A stretch of DNA of 6,927 nucleotides from Lachnospiraceae bacterium UBA4380. Its GTDB lineage: Bacteria; Bacillota; Clostridia; Lachnospirales; Lachnospiraceae. A model generated the notes under the pieces. That model did not search any database, was not told where the DNA came from, and saw nothing but the letters and a program-made list of their open reading frames with translations. This document shows, piece by piece, positions 1 through 6,147 of the stretch (positions within the stretch are counted from its first letter, which is position 1; every line of letters starts with the position of its first letter). The translations under genes and the position numbers were made by a program. Where the stretch lies: NCBI GenBank assembly GCA_002390025.1, contig DGRU01000190.1, forward strand, positions 1 through 6,927. The letters are read 5' to 3'.

Positions 1-1512
1 ATCGCCGGTTCTCTGCTGCTCACAAACCTGTCCGCTGAGCAGCTGGTCGGTCTGAACGGCCAGTCATGGGCAACCAACATGAGCCCCATCGGCTGGGAAG
101 TCGGCTCGATCTTCACCCTGCTGATCCTGGCATATTATTTCCTTCCCCGTTATCTGAAAATGGGCACAACAACGATCCCCGCACTGATGGAAGAACGTTT
201 CGGCAAATCGACCAAGCTTGTTTTCTCAACGATCATCGTTATCATGTATTCGATCCTGAACCTCCCCGTCATCCTGTATTCCGGCGCGGTCGTTTTCGAA
301 AGAATCTTTGATATCTCTGGCATAATCGGCTGCAGCAAATTCGCAGCTGTTGCAGGTCTTTGCGTAGTCATCGGTATTGTCGGCGGCTGCTACGCTATCT
401 TCGGCGGTCTGAAAGCGGTTGCTGTCTCTGATACGATCAACGGCATCGGCCTCCTGATCGCAGGCGTCCTGATTCCCTTCATCGCCCTGGCTGCCCTGGC
501 AAAAGAAACAGGCGGCAGCGGCATCATCGACGGCTGGAAATACATGGTCGAAGCTGATCCCGCCAAGATGAACGCCTGGAGCGACTGGAACTCCGCAGAG
601 CCCAATCTTCCCTGGCCTCTGATCTTCACCGGCATGCTGTTCAACAACATTTACTGGTGGTGCTGCAACCAGTCCTTCGTACAGAGATCTCTTGCTGCCA
701 AGAGTCTGAAAGAAGGCCAGAAGGGCGCTATCTTCTGCGGTTTCCTCAAATGCGCAGGCCCCCTGTACCTGATCATCCCCGGCATCATTGCCTATCACCT
801 TCCTTCCATCCAGGAGACCATCAAGAGCGCCGGCGACTCCGCTATCGACTTCGCTTATCCCGCTCTGATCTCCGCAGTTGTTCCCAAGCCGATTATGGGC
901 TTCTTCGCAGCCGTTCTGTTCGGAGCGATCCTGTCCTCCTTTAACTCGGTACTGAACTCCGCCTCCACCATGTTCACACTGGACATCTTCCGCTCCACCG
1001 AAGTCGGCAAGAGAACCTCTGATGAGAAGTGTGTGCGCATCGCAAAATACTACGGCACCATCGCAGGCATCATTTCCATCTGCATCGGACCCTTCGTCAT
1101 GTACGCAAACGGCATCACGACATTCCTGAACTCCATGTCCCAGTTTGTCTCCCTGCCGATCGTCTGCACCATCCTCGGCGTGTTTATGTTCCGCAGAGCT
1201 CCTAAATACTCTCCCATGCTGATCACTGTCTTCCACGTGATCGTCTACGGAGCATTCATGCTGCTCAAGCCCTGCTATCCCGGAACCACTGAGCCCGTAC
1301 ACTATCTGTACGCTATGGCAGTGCTCTTCCCGATCGAACTGATCATCATGTATGTTCTCAACAAAATCGGCAAGGGTGCTGAGTACGAAGTCAAGGATGT
1401 GGGCGCTGTCGATCTGACTCCCTGGAAATACCGCCATGTGGTATCCATCATCGGTATCATCATTGCCGTGATCATCTACCTGGTATTCTCCCCCCTGGGA
1501 ATTGCAAAATAA
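1..1512 (+). CDS. Sodium:solute symporter, SLC5/SSS family, probably SGLT-type sugar transporter (5' partial)
   Basis: The frame is open from base 1, so the true start lies upstream; 503 residues are visible. The protein is an inner-membrane Na+-coupled symporter with about 12 hydrophobic segments in view, the last near residues 478-499. Matching from memory against Vibrio vSGLT: Q14, E33 and S36 have the spacing of its Q69, E88 and S91; N216 and K250 (34 apart) match N260 and K294; A309, S312 and S313 match the Na2-site A361, S364 and S365. The motif around QRSLAAKS (about 228-235) is typical of the SGLT branch. The Tyr that stacks on the sugar in vSGLT (Y263) appears to be Trp here (W219). 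By this alignment about 55 N-terminal residues are missing. Family membership is very secure; sugar as substrate is inference, and the specific sugar is unknown. A terminator about 107 nt past the stop suggests it ends its transcript. Confidence 0.93.
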   Translation: MAGSLLLTNLSAEQLVGLNGQSWATNMSPIGWEVGSIFTLLILAYYFLPRYLKMGTTTIPALMEERFGKSTKLVFSTIIVIMYSILNLPVILYSGAVVFERIFDISGIIGCSKFAAVAGLCVVIGIVGGCYAIFGGLKAVAVSDTINGIGLLIAGVLIPFIALAALAKETGGSGIIDGWKYMVEADPAKMNAWSDWNSAEPNLPWPLIFTGMLFNNIYWWCCNQSFVQRSLAAKSLKEGQKGAIFCGFLKCAGPLYLIIPGIIAYHLPSIQETIKSAGDSAIDFAYPALISAVVPKPIMGFFAAVLFGAILSSFNSVLNSASTMFTLDIFRSTEVGKRTSDEKCVRIAKYYGTIAGIISICIGPFVMYANGITTFLNSMSQFVSLPIVCTILGVFMFRRAPKYSPMLITVFHVIVYGAFMLLKPCYPGTTEPVHYLYAMAVLFPIELIIMYVLNKIGKGAEYEVKDVGAVDLTPWKYRHVVSIIGIIIAVIIYLVFSPLGIAK

Positions 1513-1619
1513 GTTTGTTCTTCCGGTAAACTGTGAACCAGGCACCTCCAGCCAGTTCTTCTGACACATCTATTTTCTCTCAGTTTTCCGGATCACATTC
1601 ATACAGGCATGTATGGAAA

Positions 1620-1665
1620 CAGGCACATTGCCGCCGCGGGCGGCCATGTGCCTGCTTTCGTTTTA
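1620..1665 (+). terminator. Rho-independent terminator after the symporter gene
   Basis: Positions 1620-1635 and 1639-1654 form a 16-position stem (outer arm CAGGCACA pairing with TGTGCCTG, inner GC-rich arm GCCGCC with GGCGGC) with one T/C mismatch and a GCG loop. It is followed by a T-rich tail, CTTTCGTTTTA. It lies about 107 nt past the symporter stop codon. Confidence 0.85.
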
Positions 1666-1718
1666 TCTGTACCCTGCCCCAACATGCCGGACTGCTTCAG
1701 AGTGACGACCGGGATCAG

Positions 1719-1846
1719 AAAGCGATCTGAAAGGATCGTTCTGAAAACCTCGACTAAAAAGCATCTAATTTAGAAACCATCTGGTTTAGAAAGCATCTGA
1801 TTTAAAAAGCATCTAAATTCAGAAAGCCATTGTTCAGAAAGCTTCC
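1719..1846. repeat. Degenerate ~16-nt tandem repeat array (AAAGCATCT...TTTAG units)
   Basis: The stretch divides without gaps into nine units that each begin with AAA: 1719-1729, 1730-1743, 1744-1757, 1758-1773, 1774-1789, 1790-1805, 1806-1822, 1823-1837 and a partial unit 1838-1846. The four central units are closest to AAAGCATCTGATTTAG, and their CATCT cores start exactly 16 nt apart. One unit (1774-1789) contains a perfect small hairpin, AAACC-ATCT-GGTTT. The first two units can pair as an imperfect hairpin (1716-1727 with 1734-1743, two-base bulge). The array is AT-rich compared with the flanking genes, has no open reading frame of note, and ends 12 nt before the proposed -35 box of the downstream gene. 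Its function is unknown: it could be a decayed minisatellite, a protein-binding array or a structured leader. Confidence 0.7.
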
Positions 1847-1858
1847 TTGTCACGAATA

Positions 1859-1888
1859 TTCACATTCCCCCGAAAAATGTGATACACT
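1859..1888 (+). promoter_or_regulatory. Putative sigma-A promoter for the RNase H-like exonuclease gene
   Basis: A TTCACA -35 box (1859-1864, 5 of 6 to consensus) is followed after 18 nt by TACACT (1883-1888, 4 of 6), with a TG at 1878-1879 just upstream. This would give a leader of roughly 40 nt. An alternative -35, TTGTCA at 1847-1852, is too far from the same -10. The call rests on sequence match only. Confidence 0.4.
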
Positions 1889-1924
1889 AAGTTCGTTTAC
1901 AAAAATCGTGAAGACCAGCGCGAA

Positions 1925-1930
1925 AGGAAG
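1925..1930 (+). promoter_or_regulatory. Ribosome binding site of the RNase H-like exonuclease gene
   Basis: AGGAAG lies within a purine-rich stretch, GAAAGGAAG, with 3 nt between it and the ATG at 1934. This supports that ATG as the start. Confidence 0.65.
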
Positions 1931-1933
1931 ACT

Positions 1934-3046
1934 ATGCGTATCATCAGCAAATCGATCGATCAGGAAGTCCGCTTCTTGCTGCCGGATGTGCCGGCAGTAC
2001 CGCAGGAGGTCCTGTTTCTGGATATTGAGACCACAGGCATCAGCCGCACCGGCAGTGCAGTCTATCTCATCGGCTGTATCTATCTGCAGCCGGAGGGATG
2101 GCAGATGACACAGTGGTTCGACGATACGGGGATGGATGAGAAAATGATCCTTTCCTCTTTTCTCGTCTTCTGCGGAAAATACAAATACATCATCAATTAC
2201 AACGGCAACCGCTTCGATCTTCCCTTTCTGCGGGCACGCATGGATTTCCACGGTCTGATCTCCGACGCGGCCCCCTTCCTGTCCATGGAATCCGTAGATC
2301 TGTATGCCTACGTCGCTCCCTACCGCCATCTTCTGGGACTGCCGGATTACAGGCAGCAGACCATGGAGGCCTGCCTGGGGACAGGGCGCACAGAGGACGC
2401 CGACGGGAAAGAGCTGATCGATGCCTACAAAAAATATCTTCTCCTGCCTTCTCTTGACATGCTGGACCGCCTGGTCCTGCACAATCAGGCCAACGTCGAG
2501 GGTCTCCTCAGGCTTCTGCCCCTGTCCGCCTTTGCGAATCTGGAAAAGATGGAGGTGACGGTCACCCGCGCCCAGGCCAATTACTACACAGATCATGAAG
2601 ACAGGCAGGCAGAGGAACTGTTGATCCGCTTCCAAATGAATTTCTCCCTGCCGGCCAGGATCTATGCCGGCGCCGACCACTGCTATCTCAAGATCGAAGG
2701 CGACAGCGGCATCCTCAAAGTTCCGCTCTACAGCGAGGAAATGAAATATTTTTATGCCAATTACAGGGATTATTACTACCTGCCCGCTGAGGACATGGCG
2801 ATCCACAAATATATCTCCTCCTATGTAGATCCCAACCGCCGGATCCAGGCAAAGCCCGAGACCTGCTATACCCGCAAGACCTCAACCTACCTGCCCCAGT
2901 GGAGCCTCTACAGGACCCCCTTCTTCAAGCGTTCCTTCGAGGACAAGAGTATTTACTTCGAGTTCTCCGACGACATCAAAAAAGACCGCACTGCCCTTTC
3001 AGACTATGCGGCCTATGTGCTCAGGCATATTATTTTCCGCAAATGA
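1934..3046 (+). CDS. RNase H-like (YprB-type, DnaQ-fold) exonuclease domain protein
   Basis: This 370-residue soluble protein is predicted to be a 3'-5' exonuclease of the RNase_H_2/YprB group. Exo I is FLDIETTG with D30 and E32. Exo II is INYNGNRFDLPFL with D95. Exo III lies around HNQANVEGL with H183. YprB-type proteins normally have an Asp four residues after that His; here it is Asn (N187, codon AAC), so metal-dependent catalysis may be weakened or lost. The C-terminal half (about 190-370) has no fold I can name; its pattern near LPAEDMAIHK and CYTRKT matches what I remember of clostridial members, where it seems conserved. The start is supported by AGGAAG just upstream. The gene stands alone, with its own putative promoter, and converges on the glycosyltransferase gene. 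Its cellular role in this group is not known to me. Confidence 0.88.
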   Translation: MRIISKSIDQEVRFLLPDVPAVPQEVLFLDIETTGISRTGSAVYLIGCIYLQPEGWQMTQWFDDTGMDEKMILSSFLVFCGKYKYIINYNGNRFDLPFLRARMDFHGLISDAAPFLSMESVDLYAYVAPYRHLLGLPDYRQQTMEACLGTGRTEDADGKELIDAYKKYLLLPSLDMLDRLVLHNQANVEGLLRLLPLSAFANLEKMEVTVTRAQANYYTDHEDRQAEELLIRFQMNFSLPARIYAGADHCYLKIEGDSGILKVPLYSEEMKYFYANYRDYYYLPAEDMAIHKYISSYVDPNRRIQAKPETCYTRKTSTYLPQWSLYRTPFFKRSFEDKSIYFEFSDDIKKDRTALSDYAAYVLRHIIFRK

Positions 3047-3064
3047 GACTGTTGCACACTGAGA

Positions 3065-3107
3065 TGCTGCGCATATCAGGTTGCTGCGCATTCATTCTTT
3101 TGCGCAG
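3065..3107. repeat. Short repeats with a 7-bp hairpin after the exonuclease gene
   Basis: TGCTGCGCAT occurs twice (3065-3074 and 3082-3091). The second copy contains CTGCGCA (3084-3090), which can pair with TGCGCAG (3101-3107) across a 10-nt loop. There is no T-run after it, so it is not a terminator by itself. It is probably part of the 3' untranslated region. Confidence 0.45.
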
Positions 3108-3128
3108 ACACTGTTCCATACATAATCC

Positions 3129-3187
3129 AAAAAACAGCCCCGGCAGCGGATGGATCATCACACCATCCCTTTGCCGGGGCTGTTTTG
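3129..3187. terminator. Bidirectional rho-independent terminator between convergent genes
   Basis: A perfect 15-bp stem joins 3131-3145 and 3172-3186 (AAAACAGCCCCGGCA with its complement). The enclosed segment has a second stem, GGATGG (3148-3153) with CCATCC (3163-3168). On the plus strand the stem ends in TGTTTT; on the minus strand it runs into six Ts. It can therefore end transcription of both the exonuclease gene (plus) and the glycosyltransferase cassette (minus). Confidence 0.88.
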
Positions 3188-3203
3188 ATCTGTTTAAAAA
3201 ACG

Positions 3204-3241
3204 TATCTGCAAATCTCACAGCATATCTGCAAATTTCACAG
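3204..3241. repeat. 18-nt tandem direct repeat, 20-nt period
   Basis: TATCTGCAAATCTCACAG (3204-3221) and TATCTGCAAATTTCACAG (3224-3241) differ at one base and are separated by 2 nt. They sit between the bidirectional terminator and the stop codon of the glycosyltransferase, so they would be in the 3' untranslated part of the cassette transcript. Function unknown. Confidence 0.8.
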
Positions 3242-3257
3242 GAGTTTGCTGAAGATC

Positions 3258-4250
3258 TTAGTATCTGTATTCCTCTCGCAGCTTTTTGTGGAGGATCCCG
3301 TAGGCAGCATAGCGTGTCACAAGAAGGATCTTGAGGATCTTGCTGGTGCGGACAAGCTCTTTGTAGATCAGGGGCTGCTCTCTCTTGAGATAGCCGATGA
3401 ACTGGATGAGTTCCTGGCGGTGACGGCTGGATTTTGAGATCACCAGGAAGACCTTGATCTGCAGGAAGGTGCGCAGGATAAAGTAGTTGAAAATGTATTT
3501 ATCCTTAGCGGTCTTCTGTTTGCCCACATCGGGATAGACGGTGTAGAGGCGCTTGAGCACGACAGTCTGGTCATTGTAGTGTTTTTCCAGGCCCTCGGGA
3601 CTGACGCTCTGCTCGCCGCGGCCGATGCGGTAGCAGTAGACGACCTGCGGAAAGATGCGGACCGTATCCACCCAGGGAAGGGGCAGAAGGTCGTATTCCT
3701 GGTCTGTATAGAAACAGTGCTCAGTCAGGCGGATCTCGTTGTCCTGCAGAATCTTTGTGCGGTAGGAAATGGCATGCATGGTGAACCACTCGTGGCCTCC
3801 CAGGGAGTCAAAGTGCACCACCTTCTCCTTGATATCCTCCGCCTCATCGCGCAGCTCCTCGTGTCCGTCCTCCTCAAAGACGCGCTTGAACTGAGCGACG
3901 ATCATATCCTCCTCCGCCACGGTCAGTTCCTCTATGAAATTGACAAGTCCGTCCCGGTCAAACCAGTCATCTCCGTCCAGCAGGCGGAAATATTTTCCTG
4001 TCGCCGCCTTGATGGAGGCATTCACGGTTGATCCGTAGCCGCCGTTCTTTTTGTCGATCACGCGGAAGGTCTGCGGATATTTTTGCTCATATTCGCGGGC
4101 GATCTCCAGTGTGCTGTCTGTGGAGCCGTCGTTGACGACAAGCACTTCCAGCCGGTCCATGATCTCGGGCACACAACAGGAGTCCAGCGCCTTGCGGATG
4201 AATTTTTCAACATTATAGGATGCAATCGACACACTCAGTATTTTTTCCAT
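3258..4250 (-). CDS. Family 2 glycosyltransferase (GT-A fold)
   Basis: The protein has 330 residues and is predicted to transfer a sugar from an activated nucleotide donor to a glycan or lipid carrier on the cytoplasmic side of the membrane. The N-terminal GT-A domain shows SVSIASYNVEKFI (6-18), NDGSTD (40-45), a GGYG turn (70-73) and LLDGDDW (90-96) with the metal-binding DxD at D92/D94. Later YTDQEY (181-186) and YRIGR...QSVS (207-217) match a GT2 subgroup that I associate with clostridial surface-glycan loci. No clear membrane span is seen, so membrane contact would be peripheral. The ATG at 4250 is preferred because AGGAG lies 8 nt upstream; a GTG at 4268 is in frame but has no comparable site. 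It is the last gene of the minus-strand cassette, 14 nt after the cytidylyltransferase stop. Donor and acceptor cannot be deduced. Confidence 0.92.
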   Translation of the reverse strand: MEKILSVSIASYNVEKFIRKALDSCCVPEIMDRLEVLVVNDGSTDSTLEIAREYEQKYPQTFRVIDKKNGGYGSTVNASIKAATGKYFRLLDGDDWFDRDGLVNFIEELTVAEEDMIVAQFKRVFEEDGHEELRDEAEDIKEKVVHFDSLGGHEWFTMHAISYRTKILQDNEIRLTEHCFYTDQEYDLLPLPWVDTVRIFPQVVYCYRIGRGEQSVSPEGLEKHYNDQTVVLKRLYTVYPDVGKQKTAKDKYIFNYFILRTFLQIKVFLVISKSSRHRQELIQFIGYLKREQPLIYKELVRTSKILKILLVTRYAAYGILHKKLREEYRY

Positions 4251-4258
4251 TCTCTTTT

Positions 4259-4263
4259 CTCCT
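4259..4263 (-). promoter_or_regulatory. Ribosome binding site deciding the glycosyltransferase start
   Basis: On the minus strand AGGAG is followed by 8 nt and the ATG at 4250. It overlaps the GTG alternative start at 4268 (the site lies inside the extra codons), which argues against the longer protein. Confidence 0.8.
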
Positions 4264-4264
4264 G

Positions 4265-4981
4265 TCACATCAGCTGATCGTTTTCTCTGGCATCCGCCAC
4301 TGCACGGAACATGAAAAAGTCCTCAGGCGTCGTGATCTTGACATTGTCGGCGCGGCAGTCGACGATCGACAGATCGCGTCCGTAATGGCGCATCAGCGTG
4401 CAGGTGTCGATCATATTTGTGAGGCCTTCACTGATGGCCTGCTCCTCGACGGCGAGGACATCCTCGAGCCAGTATCCCTGGGGCGCCTTGGCAACCCGGG
4501 AATTGCTGCGGTTGACGACCTCACGCACCTGTTCCGTATCGCTGACCAGGACAACTGTCTCACTGACAGGACCGCAGCTGATGCTGGTGCCGAACTTCTC
4601 GACCGAGCGGATATTTGCCGTGATCAGGTCCTCGTCGATCAGAGGGCGGACACCGTCATGGATGAGTACGACATTTCCCTGGCGGCCGTAAATGCGCGCC
4701 GCCTCCGCGAGACCGTTATAGATGGACATCTGTCCCGTCTCGCCGCCCGGCACGATCGAAGCGATCTTGTCCAGACGGAAAGTATATTTGAGTTCCTCCA
4801 TATAGGGGATCCAGTCCTCGATACAGACCACGACGATCCCGTCGATCTCAGGGTGTCTGTTGAAGATTTCGATCGTGTGGACAATGATCGGTTTCCCGTG
4901 TACATAGAGGAACTGCTTGGGTCTGTCCTTGGCGTGCATCCTCTTGCCGGATCCGCCCGCGAATATTACTGCCAGATTCAT
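4265..4981 (-). CDS. IspD/TarI-family cytidylyltransferase
   Basis: The protein has 238 residues, normal for this family, which joins CTP to a phosphorylated polyol and releases pyrophosphate: MEP in isoprenoid synthesis (IspD) or ribitol-5-phosphate in teichoic acid or capsule synthesis (TarI). Visible motifs are the CTP-binding loop AGGSGKRM (8-15), PKQF (21-24), HDGVRP (108-113), APQGYW (166-171) and NVKITTPED (213-221), whose Lys corresponds to the IspD substrate-site Lys213. The AGG loop, PKQFL and GKPIIVHTIE resemble TarI more than typical IspD, and the neighbours are glycan genes, so a CDP-polyol for surface polymer is the better guess; MEP remains possible. No TarJ-type alcohol dehydrogenase is nearby. 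The ATG overlaps the upstream epimerase stop by 4 nt (ATGA) and has GGAG 8 nt before it, indicating coupled translation. Confidence 0.9.
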   Translation of the reverse strand: MNLAVIFAGGSGKRMHAKDRPKQFLYVHGKPIIVHTIEIFNRHPEIDGIVVVCIEDWIPYMEELKYTFRLDKIASIVPGGETGQMSIYNGLAEAARIYGRQGNVVLIHDGVRPLIDEDLITANIRSVEKFGTSISCGPVSETVVLVSDTEQVREVVNRSNSRVAKAPQGYWLEDVLAVEEQAISEGLTNMIDTCTLMRHYGRDLSIVDCRADNVKITTPEDFFMFRAVADARENDQLM

Positions 4982-6051
4982 AATTCTCTCTCCATAGCTG
5001 CTATCATGCGCCTGTAGGCGTCCGCAAGTCCGCAGACAGGGGTCCAGCCCAGTGCGCGAAGCTTTGAGGTGTCCAGATTCATATGCAGGGTGGGCGCGTA
5101 GCCGAGCTTTGAGGGGTCCTCCGCCGCCTCGATCCGCACGCCGATCTCCCCGCCGGCACACTGGTCTGCGACCAGTTCCGCCATCTCGCGTATACTGCAG
5201 TAAGTCGACTCGTTGGCCGCATTGTAGGCTTCTCCGTCCTGTCCGCGCAACATGACCGTCAGGATGGCTGCCGCCGCATCCGCCGTATACAGGTAGGAAC
5301 GGCAGGTCAGGCCGGCTGTCTTGAGGACGATATCTCTTTTTTCCATTGCACAGCGGGCAAATTCGGCGAAAACTCGTCCGTCGTCATAGCGGACACCGGG
5401 TCCGAAGGTCTGTGTCAGCCGAAGGATCCGGACAGGTACGCCGTATTCCTTCTGCCAGGATGCACAGAGGATCTCGCACAGGCGCTTGGACTCGGGATAA
5501 CAGCTGCGCGGCTGTGTTGTATCCAGATTTGTGCCGTGTTTTTCATCGATCTTCCTGTCGTCTGCCGGGGTTCCGTAGACTTCCATGGTGGAAAGGTAGA
5601 CAAAGCAGCGGACATGGTTGTTCTGCGCAAATTCCAGGGCCCGTCTGGTGCCGTCTATGGCTGTGAAAATCGTCTCCACCGGACTGTCGACAAAGGCGCG
5701 GCTGGAGGTCTGGCTGGCTGCGTGGATCATATAATCGACCCTGCAGGGCAGTCTGTCGGCCGGCAGGTTCAGTATATCAGAGACCAGAAGCTGCAGATTT
5801 CCCTGATCTGCTCCCGCAAAGAGGCGGTCTGCCTTCTCTTTATTGCGCACACAGGCGATGACCCGGACCGGCTCCCTGTCCTGACCTGCATCCGACTCAT
5901 TGCAGCGCAGAAGGGCCGATACGATCGTCTGTCCGATCAGTCCCGTCGCGCCGGTCACAAGTACCGTGCAGCCCCGCAGTTCCTCCATCAGGGGAAGCGC
6001 GCCGAGCTGCCGCATATCCTCTGTAAATACACTGTTCTTCTGAAGATCCAT
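4978..6051 (-). CDS. NAD-dependent epimerase/dehydratase (extended SDR)
   Basis: The protein has 357 residues with a Rossmann fold, and is a likely nucleotide-sugar or sugar-phosphate epimerase, dehydratase or reductase. The NAD-binding GATGLIG is at 34-40 (GxxGxxG). D92 in VSDIL is the usual acidic turn, and HAAS is at 110-113. The catalytic set is LSTMEVYG (153-160) with T155 and the YxxxK pair Y185/K189. TFGPG and a C-terminal substrate domain follow. This is the pattern of UDP-glucose 4-epimerase, dTDP-glucose dehydratase and UDP-glucuronate decarboxylase relatives; which reaction it performs is not clear. The ATG at 6051 is chosen because AGAGGG precedes it by 5 nt and because an in-frame ATG at 6099 falls inside the upstream terminator stem. 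It is the first gene of a three-gene cassette and overlaps the cytidylyltransferase start by 4 nt. Confidence 0.9.
   Translation of the reverse strand: MDLQKNSVFTEDMRQLGALPLMEELRGCTVLVTGATGLIGQTIVSALLRCNESDAGQDREPVRVIACVRNKEKADRLFAGADQGNLQLLVSDILNLPADRLPCRVDYMIHAASQTSSRAFVDSPVETIFTAIDGTRRALEFAQNNHVRCFVYLSTMEVYGTPADDRKIDEKHGTNLDTTQPRSCYPESKRLCEILCASWQKEYGVPVRILRLTQTFGPGVRYDDGRVFAEFARCAMEKRDIVLKTAGLTCRSYLYTADAAAAILTVMLRGQDGEAYNAANESTYCSIREMAELVADQCAGGEIGVRIEAAEDPSKLGYAPTLHMNLDTSKLRALGWTPVCGLADAYRRMIAAMEREL
4990..4993 (-). promoter_or_regulatory. Ribosome binding site of the cytidylyltransferase gene
   Basis: Minus-strand GGAG, continuing into GAGAG, lies 8 nt before the ATG at 4981 and inside the end of the upstream coding region. 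It picks this ATG over in-frame upstream extension, which would prepend an Arg-rich stretch unlike the family. Confidence 0.7.
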
Positions 6052-6056
6052 CCTGT

Positions 6057-6062
6057 CCCTCT
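6057..6062 (-). promoter_or_regulatory. Ribosome binding site of the epimerase gene
   Basis: Minus-strand AGAGGG is 5 nt before the ATG at 6051. It is moderate in strength and favours the 357-residue form. Confidence 0.55.
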
Positions 6063-6070
6063 CAGCCTGC

Positions 6071-6114
6071 AAAATATAAAGAAAGGGACCGGAACCCACA
6101 GGGATTCCGGCCCC
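6071..6114 (-). terminator. Rho-independent terminator after the S1 protein gene
   Basis: On the minus strand GGGGCCGGAA (6114-6105) pairs with TTCCGGTCCC (6094-6085) through nine Watson-Crick pairs and one G-U pair around a 10-nt loop. It is followed by TTTCTTTATATTTT. On the plus strand the G-U pair becomes an A/C mismatch and there is no T-run, so it works in the minus direction. It ends about 33 nt past the S1 stop codon and begins only about 20 nt before the epimerase start, counting from the end of the tail. Confidence 0.85.
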
Positions 6115-6147
6115 GTAAAATCAGAACCTTTTATGCAGAATCAAAGA

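Noticed and set aside
226..1569. Long open frame (447 codons) on the minus strand opposite the symporter
   Set aside because: The plus-strand frame encodes an unmistakable SSS transporter, while the antisense product is rich in Asp, Gln, His and Cys with no recognisable domain. It is a by-product of codon bias.
1513..1619. Possible small gene or regulatory RNA between the symporter stop and its terminator
   Set aside because: No open frame with a ribosome binding site is seen. Only a weak ATACA/TGTAT inverted repeat at 1601-1614 is present. It is best read as 3' untranslated sequence.
1719..1846. CRISPR-like array
   Set aside because: Units are 11-17 nt, degenerate and directly abutting, with no unique spacers and no cas genes nearby.
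1850..2806. 318-codon open frame opposite the RNase H-like gene
   Set aside because: The sense frame has the exonuclease motifs and a ribosome binding site; the antisense frame has neither motifs nor a convincing start.
3258..4268. Longer glycosyltransferase starting at GTG 4268
   Set aside because: The extra residues MTGEKR are encoded by the AGGAG site that serves the ATG at 4250, and no ribosome binding site of similar quality precedes the GTG.
4220..5017. 265-codon plus-strand open frame over the cytidylyltransferase
   Set aside because: It is antisense to a well-defined enzyme and has the Asp/Arg/Val-rich make-up typical of shadow frames. The same applies to the plus-strand frames at 3579-4031 and 5536-6369.
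4978..6099. Longer epimerase starting at ATG 6099
   Set aside because: That ATG lies in the loop of the S1 terminator and has no ribosome binding site in front of it; the added 16 residues do not resemble the family.
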